From Bradyrhizobium sp. (GTDB lineage Bacteria > Pseudomonadota > Alphaproteobacteria > Rhizobiales > Xanthobacteraceae), in the NCBI RefSeq assembly GCF_016219575.1, contig NZ_JACRMG010000029.1, positions 62,001 through 126,000 on the forward strand: DNA of 64,000 nt. Reading direction: 5' to 3'. A program made the translations under genes and the position numbers. A model generated the notes under the pieces. That model saw only the letters and a list, made by a program, of their open reading frames with translations, was not told where the DNA came from and made no database searches. This document shows, in pieces, positions 50,803 to 59,900 of this stretch. Each line of letters opens with the position of its first letter. Position 1 is the stretch's first letter.

Positions 50803-53082
50803 ATGACTGTTGCTGCACCGTCCCTCACGGATCAGGCCGCCGTTTCGCGGAACCGGCTGATCCTCGTGGTCTACACGCTGGCGACTTTCGTCAGCGCGCT
50901 GCTGTTGTTCTCGGTGCAGCCGCTGTTCACCAAGATGGTGCTGCCGCGGCTCGGCGGCTCGCCGGCGGTGTGGTCGGTGGCGATGGTGTTCTTCCAGTCG
51001 CTGCTGCTGGCCGGCTATGCCTATGCGCACTACCTGACCAAGGCGAGCAACCGCGTTGTCCCCGTCGCGGTGCATTTGCTGCTGCTGGTGGCCGCGATGC
51101 TGACCCTGCCGCTGGCGATCCGCAGCGGCTGGGGCGAACCGCCGGCCTCGGGCTATGCGTTCTGGCTGCTCGGCCTGTTCACCGTCTCGATCGGGCTGCC
51201 GTTCTTTGCGCTGGCCGCCAACAACCCGCTGCTGCAAGCCTGGTTCGTGCGCACCGGCCACCCCAACGGTCCGGACCCGTATTTCCTCTATGCGTCCTCC
51301 AACATCGGCAGCTTCCTGGCGCTGTTGTCCTATCCGGTGCTGCTGGAGCCGATGTTCACGCTGCGCACCCAGAACCTGATCTGGACCGGCGGATACGGCC
51401 TCCTGATCCTGCTGATCGCGGGTTGCGGCGCATTGCTGCTGAAATCGCCCGCGAATGCCGCGGCGCTGAACCTGCCGGCCGACGACGCCGCTGCGCCGGC
51501 GCCGTCATGGCTTCTGCGCGCGCGCTGGATTTTCCTCTCCGCGGTTCCGTCGGGCCTGCTGATCGCGGTGACCGCGCATATTTCTACCGACGTGGCAGCC
51601 GCCCCGCTGTTGTGGGTGCTGCCGCTGTCGCTCTATCTGCTCACCTGGGTGCTGGTGTTCCAGTCGCGGCCGCTGCTGCCGCACTGGCTGATGCTGCTGT
51701 TGCAGCCGCTGGCGATCGCCGGCGTCGTGATCCTGCTTGCGGTAGGCGGCGAGCAGAACCTGCTGCTGACGCTGGGCGGGCATCAACTGTGCTTCTTCCT
51801 GATCGCGATGGCCTGCCATGGCGAACTGGCGCGCACGCGTCCGCCCGCAAAATATCTCACCGGCTTCTATGTGGCGCTGTCGTTCGGCGGCATGGTCGGC
51901 GGCCTGTTTGCCGGCCTGATCGCGCCGTTCGCGTTCTCCTGGGTTGCGGAGTATCCGATCCTGCTCGCGCTGGCCACGCTGTGCCGGCCGCCGGTGCCCG
52001 AACGCCTGCCGCGGATCGCGCAATGGTACTGGCCGCTGCTCGCCGCCATCGCGGTCGCGCTGATCCTGCCGGTGTATTACGCCGGCCATATCTTCAACTG
52101 GCTGGACGAGCACCGTCCCTGGATGATCGGAGCCGTCGGCGTGCTGGCGGCGGCAATGGCGCTCGCGCTCAACGGCAACCGCTGGAAGATATTCGCCACC
52201 ATTGCGGTGGCCCTGGTGCTGCTGCGCGCCTATCCGACCGATGCCGGGCGGGTGGAAACCGTGCGCAGCTTCTTCGGCGTGCACAAGATCGTGGTGACGC
52301 CGAACGGCCAGTATCACGTGCTGATGCACGGCACGACCATTCACGGCGCCGAGAAATTCAAGAACGACGACGGCACGCCGGTGACGGGGCGGCCGGAGCC
52401 GATCACCTACTACCACAGGGACGGCGGCATCGGTCAGGCGATCGCCGCGATGCGCGAGCGCAAGGGCGCGCCGCTGCGCGTGGCGGTGATCGGTCTCGGC
52501 TCGGGCTCGCTGACCTGCGCCTCCGAGCCTGGCGAGGACTGGAAGTTCTTCGAGATCGACCAGACCATGGTCGACAGCGCCCGCGACTCGAAATATTTCA
52601 CCTACATCCAGAAATGCGAGCCCGACCTGAAGCCCGTGATCGGCGACGCGCGGCTGACCTTCGCCAGGGAGCCGAGCGGCGCCTACGATGTGATCATCGT
52701 CGACGCCTATTCCTCGGATGCGATCCCGATCCATCTGGCGACCGAAGAGGCGATGGAGATATACAAGGACAAGCTGGCGCCGCACGGCGCGGTCGTGATG
52801 CACGTCTCCAACCGGCATCTCGAACTGGAGAGCGTCGTCGTCGGCATTGCCGATGCCAACGATCTCAAGAGCTGGGTCTACAGCGAGGATACCGGCCGCG
52901 ACGCCGAGTACATTTTCTCCACCACGGTCGTGGTCTCCGCGCGCGAGGAGGCCGACGTCGGCAAGCTCGCCTCATCCGACAAGTGGACGCTGACGGAAGC
53001 GGAGGATCACCATCGGGTCTGGACCGACGACTATTCCAACATCATCGGCGCCGTCTGGCGGCGCATGCGCGACGGCGAGTAG
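50803..53082 (+). CDS. Membrane-fused spermidine synthase-like protein
   Basis: A 759-residue fusion. Residues about 20-480 form twelve or more membrane helices resembling an MFS-like transporter; residues about 485-750 form a soluble spermidine synthase/methyltransferase fold with VAVIGLGSGSLTCASEPGEDW, FFEIDQTMVDSARD and DVIIVDAYSSDAIPIHLATEEA. In spermidine synthases the aspartates in these blocks bind decarboxylated SAM and putrescine. Such fused proteins are widespread in bacteria and their substrate is not established. A GGAG site precedes the ATG. A family D repeat follows the stop codon. Confidence 0.88.
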   Translation: MTVAAPSLTDQAAVSRNRLILVVYTLATFVSALLLFSVQPLFTKMVLPRLGGSPAVWSVAMVFFQSLLLAGYAYAHYLTKASNRVVPVAVHLLLLVAAMLTLPLAIRSGWGEPPASGYAFWLLGLFTVSIGLPFFALAANNPLLQAWFVRTGHPNGPDPYFLYASSNIGSFLALLSYPVLLEPMFTLRTQNLIWTGGYGLLILLIAGCGALLLKSPANAAALNLPADDAAAPAPSWLLRARWIFLSAVPSGLLIAVTAHISTDVAAAPLLWVLPLSLYLLTWVLVFQSRPLLPHWLMLLLQPLAIAGVVILLAVGGEQNLLLTLGGHQLCFFLIAMACHGELARTRPPAKYLTGFYVALSFGGMVGGLFAGLIAPFAFSWVAEYPILLALATLCRPPVPERLPRIAQWYWPLLAAIAVALILPVYYAGHIFNWLDEHRPWMIGAVGVLAAAMALALNGNRWKIFATIAVALVLLRAYPTDAGRVETVRSFFGVHKIVVTPNGQYHVLMHGTTIHGAEKFKNDDGTPVTGRPEPITYYHRDGGIGQAIAAMRERKGAPLRVAVIGLGSGSLTCASEPGEDWKFFEIDQTMVDSARDSKYFTYIQKCEPDLKPVIGDARLTFAREPSGAYDVIIVDAYSSDAIPIHLATEEAMEIYKDKLAPHGAVVMHVSNRHLELESVVVGIADANDLKSWVYSEDTGRDAEYIFSTTVVVSAREEADVGKLASSDKWTLTEAEDHHRVWTDDYSNIIGAVWRRMRDGE

Positions 53083-53098
53083 TAGCGGGCTTTTCTAA

Positions 53099-53255
53099 CC
53101 TCGCCCCGCTTGCGGGGAGAGGTCGGCGCGAAGCGCCGGGTGAGGGGGACTCTCCGCGAGTCCGTCTCTCACCGAGTTTGAGGAAGCGCCCCTCACCCCA
53201 ACCCTCAAAGAGCGAGCTTCGTTCGTCTCGACCCCGCAAGAGCGGGAGAGGGGAG
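53099..53255. repeat. Palindromic repeat, family D, full copy
   Basis: CCTCGCCCCGCTTGCGGGGAGAGG at one end and CCCCGCAAGAGCGGGAGAGGGG at the other, with GGGTGAGGGGGACTCTCCG and CCCCTCACCCCAACCCTC blocks between. The same blocks appear in 15404-15474 (short) and in the uvrD coding region at 58821-58933. Confidence 0.85.
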
Positions 53256-53261
53256 AAGCTG

Positions 53262-54053
53262 TTAGTCCTGATAGGTGTAGTAACCGCGTTGCGGTGGCTG
53301 GTAGTACGGCCGCGGCTGGTAGTAGCCCTGCGGCGCCGGGGCATAGCCGCGGTCGTAATAGTACTGCTGCTGCGGATAGGCCTGGGGCGCATAGACTTGG
53401 GGCGCATAGACTTGGGAGCGGCGGCGCGGGGCCGGGTAGATCTGCTCGGTGGAGCTGCCGTCGGCCGGATAGACGTAGCCGTCGTCGGGACGCGGCTGCG
53501 GCGCGTAGCGCGCTTGTGGCGTGATCACGACGGGATCGCCGGCATTGTCGTATTGCTGCTGTTGTTCGTAGTCGCGGCGCGCGACGGCGGTGTTGGCGCG
53601 GCCGCGCGGATTGCGGGCGAGCGCGACCTGCGAGGAGCCGGTCAGCGTCACCGTGGTGGTCAGCACGCCGTGCTCCTGAACGAGAGCATAGAGCGTCGCC
53701 GCATGGGCACGCGACAGCCGCACGCAGCCATGCGAGGCCGGGCTGCCGAGCTTGCCGGCCGCATCGGTGCCGTGGATGGCATGGCCGATCTTGGTGAAGA
53801 AGATCGAATGCGGCATCGGCGCGTCGTCGAATTCCTTGGAGTAATGATCCGCTTCCATGCGGAAGGTGCGGAACGAGCCGTTCGGCGTCTCCCAGGAGGG
53901 AAGGCCGGTGGAGACCGGCCAGCGATAGCGGTCGACGCCGTCGACCGCGACGGTCATCTGCTGGTTGTCCTTGTCGACGGTGATGGCGACCTTGGCCTCA
54001 GCGCCGGTGGCGATCAGCATCAACCCGGCAAGAGCGACGAGAAAGGAACGCAT
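53262..54053 (-). CDS. L,D-transpeptidase (YkuD family)
   Basis: A 263-residue exported protein: signal peptide (residues about 1-20, ending GAEA), YkuD catalytic domain (about 22-135) and a Tyr/Gln/Pro-rich C-terminal tail (about 160-263) with repeats such as QVYAPQ and PQRGYY. The catalytic pattern HGTDAAGKLGSPASHGCVRLS holds the His, Ser-His-Gly-Cys-Arg residues. It crosslinks DAP-DAP or attaches proteins to peptidoglycan in the periplasm. The ATG at 54053 has GGGAGG upstream; an earlier in-frame ATG at 54104 is rejected. Confidence 0.92.
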   Translation of the reverse strand: MRSFLVALAGLMLIATGAEAKVAITVDKDNQQMTVAVDGVDRYRWPVSTGLPSWETPNGSFRTFRMEADHYSKEFDDAPMPHSIFFTKIGHAIHGTDAAGKLGSPASHGCVRLSRAHAATLYALVQEHGVLTTTVTLTGSSQVALARNPRGRANTAVARRDYEQQQQYDNAGDPVVITPQARYAPQPRPDDGYVYPADGSSTEQIYPAPRRRSQVYAPQVYAPQAYPQQQYYYDRGYAPAPQGYYQPRPYYQPPQRGYYTYQD

Positions 54054-54206
54054 GTACTTCTGGCCTCCCGGCTGGCAGCGCCGCGGCTCTCCGTCCCCCG
54101 GCACGCACTATGCCCGGATTACGCCTTTGGTTCCAGTGGGCCGGGGCGCAATCGTTAATGAACCGCGCTGACTTTTTCGCGAGTTGCCGTTCATCTCTCT
54201 CCGACC

Positions 54207-54250
54207 GTCATTCCGGGATGCGCCCCACTTGGGGCGCATCCCGGAATGAC
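54207..54250. repeat. Palindromic repeat, family A, minimal perfect hairpin
   Basis: A perfect 20-bp stem (GTCATTCCGGGATGCGCCCC and its complement) with a 4-base loop ACTT. It lies just past the ABC permease stop codon. No T-run follows on either strand, so it is not a standard terminator, though it would fold strongly in RNA. Confidence 0.92.
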
Positions 54251-54258
54251 AGTGCGGG

Positions 54259-55016
54259 TCAACTCTTCAACCGGTACCCGGTCCGGAATATCCACCACAC
54301 CAGCGCCATGCAGATGGTGAGGAAGCCGATCGTCATGCCAAGGCTCAGCCAGATGCTGACATCGGCGATCTCATAGAAGCTCCAGCGGAAGCCGGAGATC
54401 AGATAGACCACCGGATTGAGCAGGGAGACGGTACGCCAGCCCGGCGGCAGCATGTTCACGGAGTAGAAGCTGCCGCCGAGGAAGGTCAGCGGCGTCACGA
54501 TCAGCATCGGTATCATTTGCAGCTTTTCGAACCCGTCGGCCCAGATGCCGATGATGAAGCCGAACAGGCTGAAGGTGACGGCGGTCAACACCAGGAAGGC
54601 CAGCATCCACAGGGGATGGTGGATGTGCAGCGGCACGAACAGGCCGGCGGTGCCGAGGATGATGAGGCCGAGGACGACCGACTTGGTGGCGGCGGCGCCG
54701 ACATAACCGATGACGATCTCGAAATGGGAGATCGGCGCGGAGAGGATTTCGTAGATGGTGCCGACGAATTTCGGAAAATAGATGCCGAACGAGGCATTGG
54801 CGATGCTCTGGGTCAGCACCGACAGCATCACCAGCCCCGGCACGATGAAGGTACCGTAGCTGACGCCCTCGACTTCGGTGATGCGCGAGCCGATCGCGGC
54901 GCCGAACACCACGAAATAGAGCGAAGTGGACACGACCGGCGAGACGACGCTCTGCAGCAGTGTGCGCCAGGTACGTGCCATTTCGAAGAGATAGATGGCC
55001 TGGATGGCTCGCCAGT

Positions 55017-55020
<4 letters not shown>
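54259..55020 (-). CDS. ABC-2 type transporter permease
   Basis: A 253-residue membrane protein with six predicted helices and the ABC-2 segment FIVPGLVMLSVLTQSIANASFG (about residues 57-78), followed by LTFLGGSFYSVNMLPPGWRTVSLLNPVVYLISGFR, the conserved second half of DrrB/NodJ-like permeases. It pairs with the ATPase encoded upstream; their genes overlap by four bases. Exports a drug, polysaccharide or lipid; substrate unknown. Confidence 0.92.
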
Positions 55021-55940
<920 letters not shown>

Positions 55941-56064
55941 GCTTGATCGTTCGGACTCTGGAATTGCGGGAGGAACCGGCAACGCGCTGGTATGCCAGAG
56001 CCGGAATGGAAGGAGCTGAAATCAGATAGGAAGGAGAAGCAGGTTCTGCAATCGCTACCGCGAC

Positions 56065-56721
56065 TTACTTTTTCTTCTTCGCCGGCTGCTTCTTCGCTGG
56101 CGTGGCAGCCGCAGGCTGCTCGGTCTCCGGAATCTTCGCGAGCGTCATGATCTGGATCTGGTTGTTGACCGGCGCGGTGGGGCGCGCGTAATCGAGCAGT
56201 TGCTCTTCGCCGAGGCCGACCGACTGGATGCGCTTGGCCGAAATCTTGAAGGTGTTGACCAGGATTTCGCGGATCGCGTCGGCGCGGCGCTGGCTGAGGA
56301 TGGCGTTGGCCTCGCGCTTGCCGTTGGCTTCGATATGGCCGACCACCAGGATGGTGTAGGGCAGCAGCGAGGAATGCACCAGCGCATCCGCGATGCGGCC
56401 GACGGTCTGGTAGGATTCCGGCTGCACGATCGGCGTGTCGACGTCGAACACGATATCGACGTTGAAGGTCGGCAGCCTCTTCAGGTCGGGCGCGATGGCG
56501 GGGCGCTTCTGCGGCGGCGGCTCGGTCTTGCCGCGCATTTTCGAGCGTTCGGTGACCTGCTGACGCAGAGCGGGGACGTCGAGCTCCAGGTCGGATTCGT
56601 ATTTCTCCAGTTTGCCGACGATGTCGTCGCGGGTCGGGGCGTTCTGGGCGAAGGCAGGCGCGACCGCCAGCAACGCGAGCACGCCGGCCGCCAGCAAACC
56701 GATGTCGCGGATGCCGGCCAT
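56065..56721 (-). CDS. OmpA-family periplasmic protein
   Basis: A 218-residue exported protein: signal peptide (1-25), a charged helical linker, and an OmpA-C-like domain (about 85-190) with FDVDTPIVQPESYQTVGRIADAL and a peptidoglycan-binding segment GHIEANGKREANAILSQRRADAI. Canonical OmpA has GHTD at the DAP-binding Asp; here it is GHIE, a conservative but notable change. The tail is Lys-rich (KKQPAKKKK). Its start overlaps the stop codon of the upstream cysteine-rich protein gene by one base, so the two are coupled. Confidence 0.85.
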   Translation of the reverse strand: MAGIRDIGLLAAGVLALLAVAPAFAQNAPTRDDIVGKLEKYESDLELDVPALRQQVTERSKMRGKTEPPPQKRPAIAPDLKRLPTFNVDIVFDVDTPIVQPESYQTVGRIADALVHSSLLPYTILVVGHIEANGKREANAILSQRRADAIREILVNTFKISAKRIQSVGLGEEQLLDYARPTAPVNNQIQIMTLAKIPETEQPAAATPAKKQPAKKKK

Positions 56722-57134
56722 CAGCGATACCCCGCGTCGGTCATGGCCTGGGTGCAGTTGCGGCTGACGCCGCTCGCCGTCATCAGGCAGGGCACCGACT
56801 TGCTGGTCTCCTTGGTCGAGCCGTGGCAGATCTTGACGATCTCGCGCGTGCAGGCGTTTGCCACGGTTACGCGCGCGGCGATCCGCTTCTGGATGGCGTC
56901 AAGCGCCTGCAGATAGGTCGCCTTGCACTGGGCCGAGGTCACGTCCTGGTTGCGCGATAGGCATTCCTTGAGCCGGTTGGAGTCGAGATTGACGCCGCGG
57001 CAATTGGCGGTGATGTCCGCGCCGCAGCCCTTGGCCAGCATGGCCGCCGCATCGCCAAAGCTCATCGTCTCCGCCGCCGCCACAGACGGCACGGCCAGCA
57101 ACGCAGCCAACAGAAAAACCCCTCCCCGGACCAT
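56721..57134 (-). CDS. Exported cysteine-rich protein of unknown function
   Basis: A 137-residue protein with a signal peptide (1-21, ending VAAA) and a mature helical domain with seven cysteines (in KGCGAD, ANCRGV, KECLSR, AQCKAT, NACTRE, KICHGS, VPCLMT, RNCTQA, some in CX8-12C spacing). The pattern resembles Cys-rich repeat (GLG1-like) proteins seen in Bradyrhizobium. Function unknown. First gene of a pair with the OmpA-like protein, so a shared envelope role is inferred. Confidence 0.75.
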   Translation of the reverse strand: MVRGGVFLLAALLAVPSVAAAETMSFGDAAAMLAKGCGADITANCRGVNLDSNRLKECLSRNQDVTSAQCKATYLQALDAIQKRIAARVTVANACTREIVKICHGSTKETSKSVPCLMTASGVSRNCTQAMTDAGYR

Positions 57135-57229
57135 GGGGACATCTCAACCGATGATTTCGCCGGGGGTCAAGGGCCAGGGGGGCCGTGCGAAGCGGTGTCC
57201 ACGGCACTGTTGCCGCGGCGACAGGGCGG

Positions 57230-59758
57230 TCACACCCGCTCCACAAAACTGTCGACCACCTTCTTCTCGCCGGCCTTCTCGAAGGCGATGGTGAGCTTGT
57301 TGCCGTCGATCTTCACGACGTGGCCGTAGCCGAATTTCTGGTGGAAGACGCGGTCGTCGAGCGAGAATTCGGAAACCGAGGTCGATTTCGCCACCAGTTC
57401 GCCCTCGATCACCATGGGGCCGCGCTTGTTGCGCGAGGAGAACGACGACTGGTCTTCATTGAAACCACCGCGGGCCTGGCCGCCGCGGTTTCGATTGCGG
57501 TTGGCCTGGGCGCGCTGCCAGCCCGGCGTGGTGTAGCTGGAGCCGAATGATTCGACATTGTCGAAGCGGGAGGGGCCGTAGCCGCCGGCACCGCCCCAGC
57601 CCGAGCCGCCCTTGGACTCCGTGATCTCCACGCTCTGCGCCGGCAGTTCGTCGAGGAAGCGCGAGGGGATGGTGGTCGACCAGGTGCCATGGATGCGGCG
57701 GTTGGTGGCAAAGAAGATCTTTGCGCGGCGGCGGGCGCGGGTGAGGCCGACATGGGCCAGCCGGCGCTCTTCCTCCAGCCCGGCGCGGCCCTGCTCGTCG
57801 AGGGTGCGCTGGCTCGGGAACAGGCCTTCCTCCCAGCCAGGCAGGAAGACGTTGTCGAATTCCAGCCCCTTGGCGGAATGCAGCGTCATCAGCGACACCG
57901 CCTCTTCCTGCGCGCCGTCCTCGCGGTCCATGACGAGCGCAATGTGCTCGAGAAAACCCTGCAGGTTCTCGAACTCCTCCATGGAGCGGACCAGTTCCTT
58001 CAGGTTCTCGAGCCGGCCGGCGGCATCCGCCGAGCGGTCCTTCTGCCACATCTCGGTGTAGCCGCTCTCGTCGAGCACGATTTCGGCCAGTTCCGTGTGC
58101 GAGGTGACCTCGCGCTGCGCGCGCCAGCGGTCGAAATGCAGCACGAGATCGCGCAAGCTTCCGCGCGCCTTCGGCTTCAGCTCGTCGGTCTCGACCACGG
58201 CCCGCGCCGCGTCGAACAGCGAGATGCGGCGCTTGCGGGCGTGGTCGTGCAGCAGCTGCACGGTGGCATCGCCCAGGCCGCGCTTGGGCACGTTGACGAT
58301 GCGCTCGAAGGCGAGATCGTCGGCCGGCGAATTGATGGTGCGCAGATAGGCCAGCGCGTCGCGGATTTCCGCGCGCTCGTAGAAGCGCGGACCGCCGATC
58401 ACGCGATAGGGCAGGCCGAGGGTGACGAAGCGGTCTTCGAACTCGCGCATCTGGAACGAGGCGCGGACGAGGATGGCGATCTCGTTGAGGTTTTCGCCGG
58501 CGCGCTGCAGTTCCTCGATCTCCTCGCCGATGGCGCGGGCTTCCTCCTCGGAATCCCAGGCGCCGGTCACGGTGACCTTCTCGCCGTCGACGTCCTCGGT
58601 GCGCAAGGTCTTGCCGAGTCGGCCTTCATTGTGCGCGATCAAATGCGAGGCGGCAGCGAGGATATGGCCGGTCGAGCGGTAGTTGCGCTCGAGGCGGATG
58701 ACTTTCGCGCCGGGAAAATCGTGATCGAAGCGCAGGATGTTGTCGACCTCGGCGCCGCGCCAGCCATAGATCGACTGGTCGTCGTCGCCGACGCAGCAGA
58801 TGTTTTTCGGCGGAGCCTTCTCCCTCTCCCCGCTTGCGGGGTGAGGGGCTGCCTCCAAGAGCTCGGTCTGCGGAGAGTCCCCCTCACCCGGATTGCTGTG
58901 CAATCCGACCTCTCCCCGCACGCGGGGAGAGGTGGAGGCAGCCGAGGGCGCCTGCGACAGCAGCCGCAGCCACAGATACTGCGCAACGTTGGTGTCCTGA
59001 TATTCGTCTACCAGGATGAACCTGAAGCGGGTCTGGTAGCTGCGCAGCACGTCCGGGTGTTCGCGGAAGATGCGGATGTTCTCCAGCAGCAGATCGCCGA
59101 AATCGGCGGCGTTGAGGATCTTCAGCCGCTCCTGATAGCTGGTGTAGAGCTTGCCGCCCTTGCCGTTGGCGAACACGGCGGCTTCGCCCGGCGGCACCTG
59201 CGACGGCGTCAGTCCGCGGTTCTTCCAGCCGTCGATCAGGCCGGCCAGCATGCGCGCCGGCCAGCGCTTGTCGTCGATGTTTTCCGCCTGCAGCAGCTGT
59301 TTCAGCAGCCGCACCTGGTCGTCGACGTCGAGCACGGTGAAGTTGGACTTGAGCTGCGCCAGTTCCGCATGGTGGCGCAGGATGCGGCCGCCGATGGAAT
59401 GGAAAGTGCCGAGCCATGGCATGCCCTCCACGGCATGACCGAGCATCTGGCCGAGGCGCAGCTTCATCTCGCGCGCGGCCTTGTTGGTGAAGGTCACCGC
59501 GAGGATTTCCTGCGGCCGGGCGCGGCCCTGGCTCAGGATATGGGCAATACGCGTGGTGAGCACGCGCGTCTTGCCGGTGCCGGCGCCGGCCAGCACCAGC
59601 ACGGGGCCGTCCAGCGTCTCCACCGCCTCGCGCTGCTCGGGATTGAGGCCGGAAAGATATTGCGGACCGGCCGCGGCGCGCGCACGCGCGGCGATCCCGC
59701 CAGCAGCAGGCTGGTGGTCGGGAACGCTCGCATGGGGCAATTTGTTCGGCTCGGTCAT
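57230..59758 (-). CDS. uvrD: UvrD/PcrA-type DNA helicase with a repeat-derived insert
   Basis: An 842-residue SF1 helicase: motif I LVLAGAGTGKTRVLTTRIAHIL (about 54-75), Ia VTFTNKAAREM, II LVDEYQDTN, III VGDDDQSIYGWRGAE, IV VIRLERNYRST, V VSLMTLHSAKGLEFDNVF, VI LAHVGLTRARRRA, and a C-terminal tudor-like end (DDRVFHQKFGYGHVVKIDGNKLTIAFE). It unwinds DNA in nucleotide-excision and mismatch repair. About 40 residues between motifs II and III (TSPRVRGEVGLHSNPGE...) are encoded by a family D repeat, read in frame without a stop. The ATG at 59758 is chosen; 59770 is also possible. Confidence 0.95.
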   Translation of the reverse strand: MTEPNKLPHASVPDHQPAAGGIAARARAAAGPQYLSGLNPEQREAVETLDGPVLVLAGAGTGKTRVLTTRIAHILSQGRARPQEILAVTFTNKAAREMKLRLGQMLGHAVEGMPWLGTFHSIGGRILRHHAELAQLKSNFTVLDVDDQVRLLKQLLQAENIDDKRWPARMLAGLIDGWKNRGLTPSQVPPGEAAVFANGKGGKLYTSYQERLKILNAADFGDLLLENIRIFREHPDVLRSYQTRFRFILVDEYQDTNVAQYLWLRLLSQAPSAASTSPRVRGEVGLHSNPGEGDSPQTELLEAAPHPASGEREKAPPKNICCVGDDDQSIYGWRGAEVDNILRFDHDFPGAKVIRLERNYRSTGHILAAASHLIAHNEGRLGKTLRTEDVDGEKVTVTGAWDSEEEARAIGEEIEELQRAGENLNEIAILVRASFQMREFEDRFVTLGLPYRVIGGPRFYERAEIRDALAYLRTINSPADDLAFERIVNVPKRGLGDATVQLLHDHARKRRISLFDAARAVVETDELKPKARGSLRDLVLHFDRWRAQREVTSHTELAEIVLDESGYTEMWQKDRSADAAGRLENLKELVRSMEEFENLQGFLEHIALVMDREDGAQEEAVSLMTLHSAKGLEFDNVFLPGWEEGLFPSQRTLDEQGRAGLEEERRLAHVGLTRARRRAKIFFATNRRIHGTWSTTIPSRFLDELPAQSVEITESKGGSGWGGAGGYGPSRFDNVESFGSSYTTPGWQRAQANRNRNRGGQARGGFNEDQSSFSSRNKRGPMVIEGELVAKSTSVSEFSLDDRVFHQKFGYGHVVKIDGNKLTIAFEKAGEKKVVDSFVERV
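58821..58933. repeat. Family D repeat inserted in frame within uvrD
   Basis: CCCTCTCCCCGCTTGCGGGGTGAGGGG at one side and CCTCTCCCCGCACGCGGGGAGAGG at the other, with GAGAGTCCCCCTCACCCGGATTG between. The blocks match the intergenic copy at 53099-53255. It encodes roughly residues 276-315 of UvrD. Confidence 0.88.
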
Positions 59759-59830
59759 CGCGAATCGCATTTTCCCACGATGGCACCGTGGGGTGGTGAA
59801 GGGGAGCCTTCTTAGCAGGGATTGACGGTC

Positions 59831-59864
59831 ATATAGGGCCCGAACGGCCGTTTTGACAGGTTTT
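59831..59864 (-). promoter_or_regulatory. 34-bp direct repeat A; putative uvrD promoter
   Basis: On the minus strand CCTGTC, an 18-base spacer, then CTATAT, close to the rhizobial sigma-70 pattern CTTGAC-N17-CTATAT. About 60-70 bases before the uvrD start. The same 34 bases, 30 of 34 identical and in the same orientation, recur at 60745-60778. Confidence 0.65.
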
Positions 59865-59900
59865 CACTCTGTAAATGGCCGGCGAGTACGGACTCTTTGG

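Noticed and set aside
50730..54158. 1142-codon plus-strand open frame through the spermidine synthase-like gene and beyond
   Set aside because: Arg/Ala-rich out-of-frame translation of the true gene at 50803-53082 and of the complement of the L,D-transpeptidase gene.
54207..54250. Perfect hairpin as a Rho-independent terminator
   Set aside because: No T-run on either strand and the sequence matches repeat family A.
57689..59815. Long plus-strand frame opposite uvrD
   Set aside because: GC-rich antisense frame; helicase motifs on the minus strand decide the coding strand.
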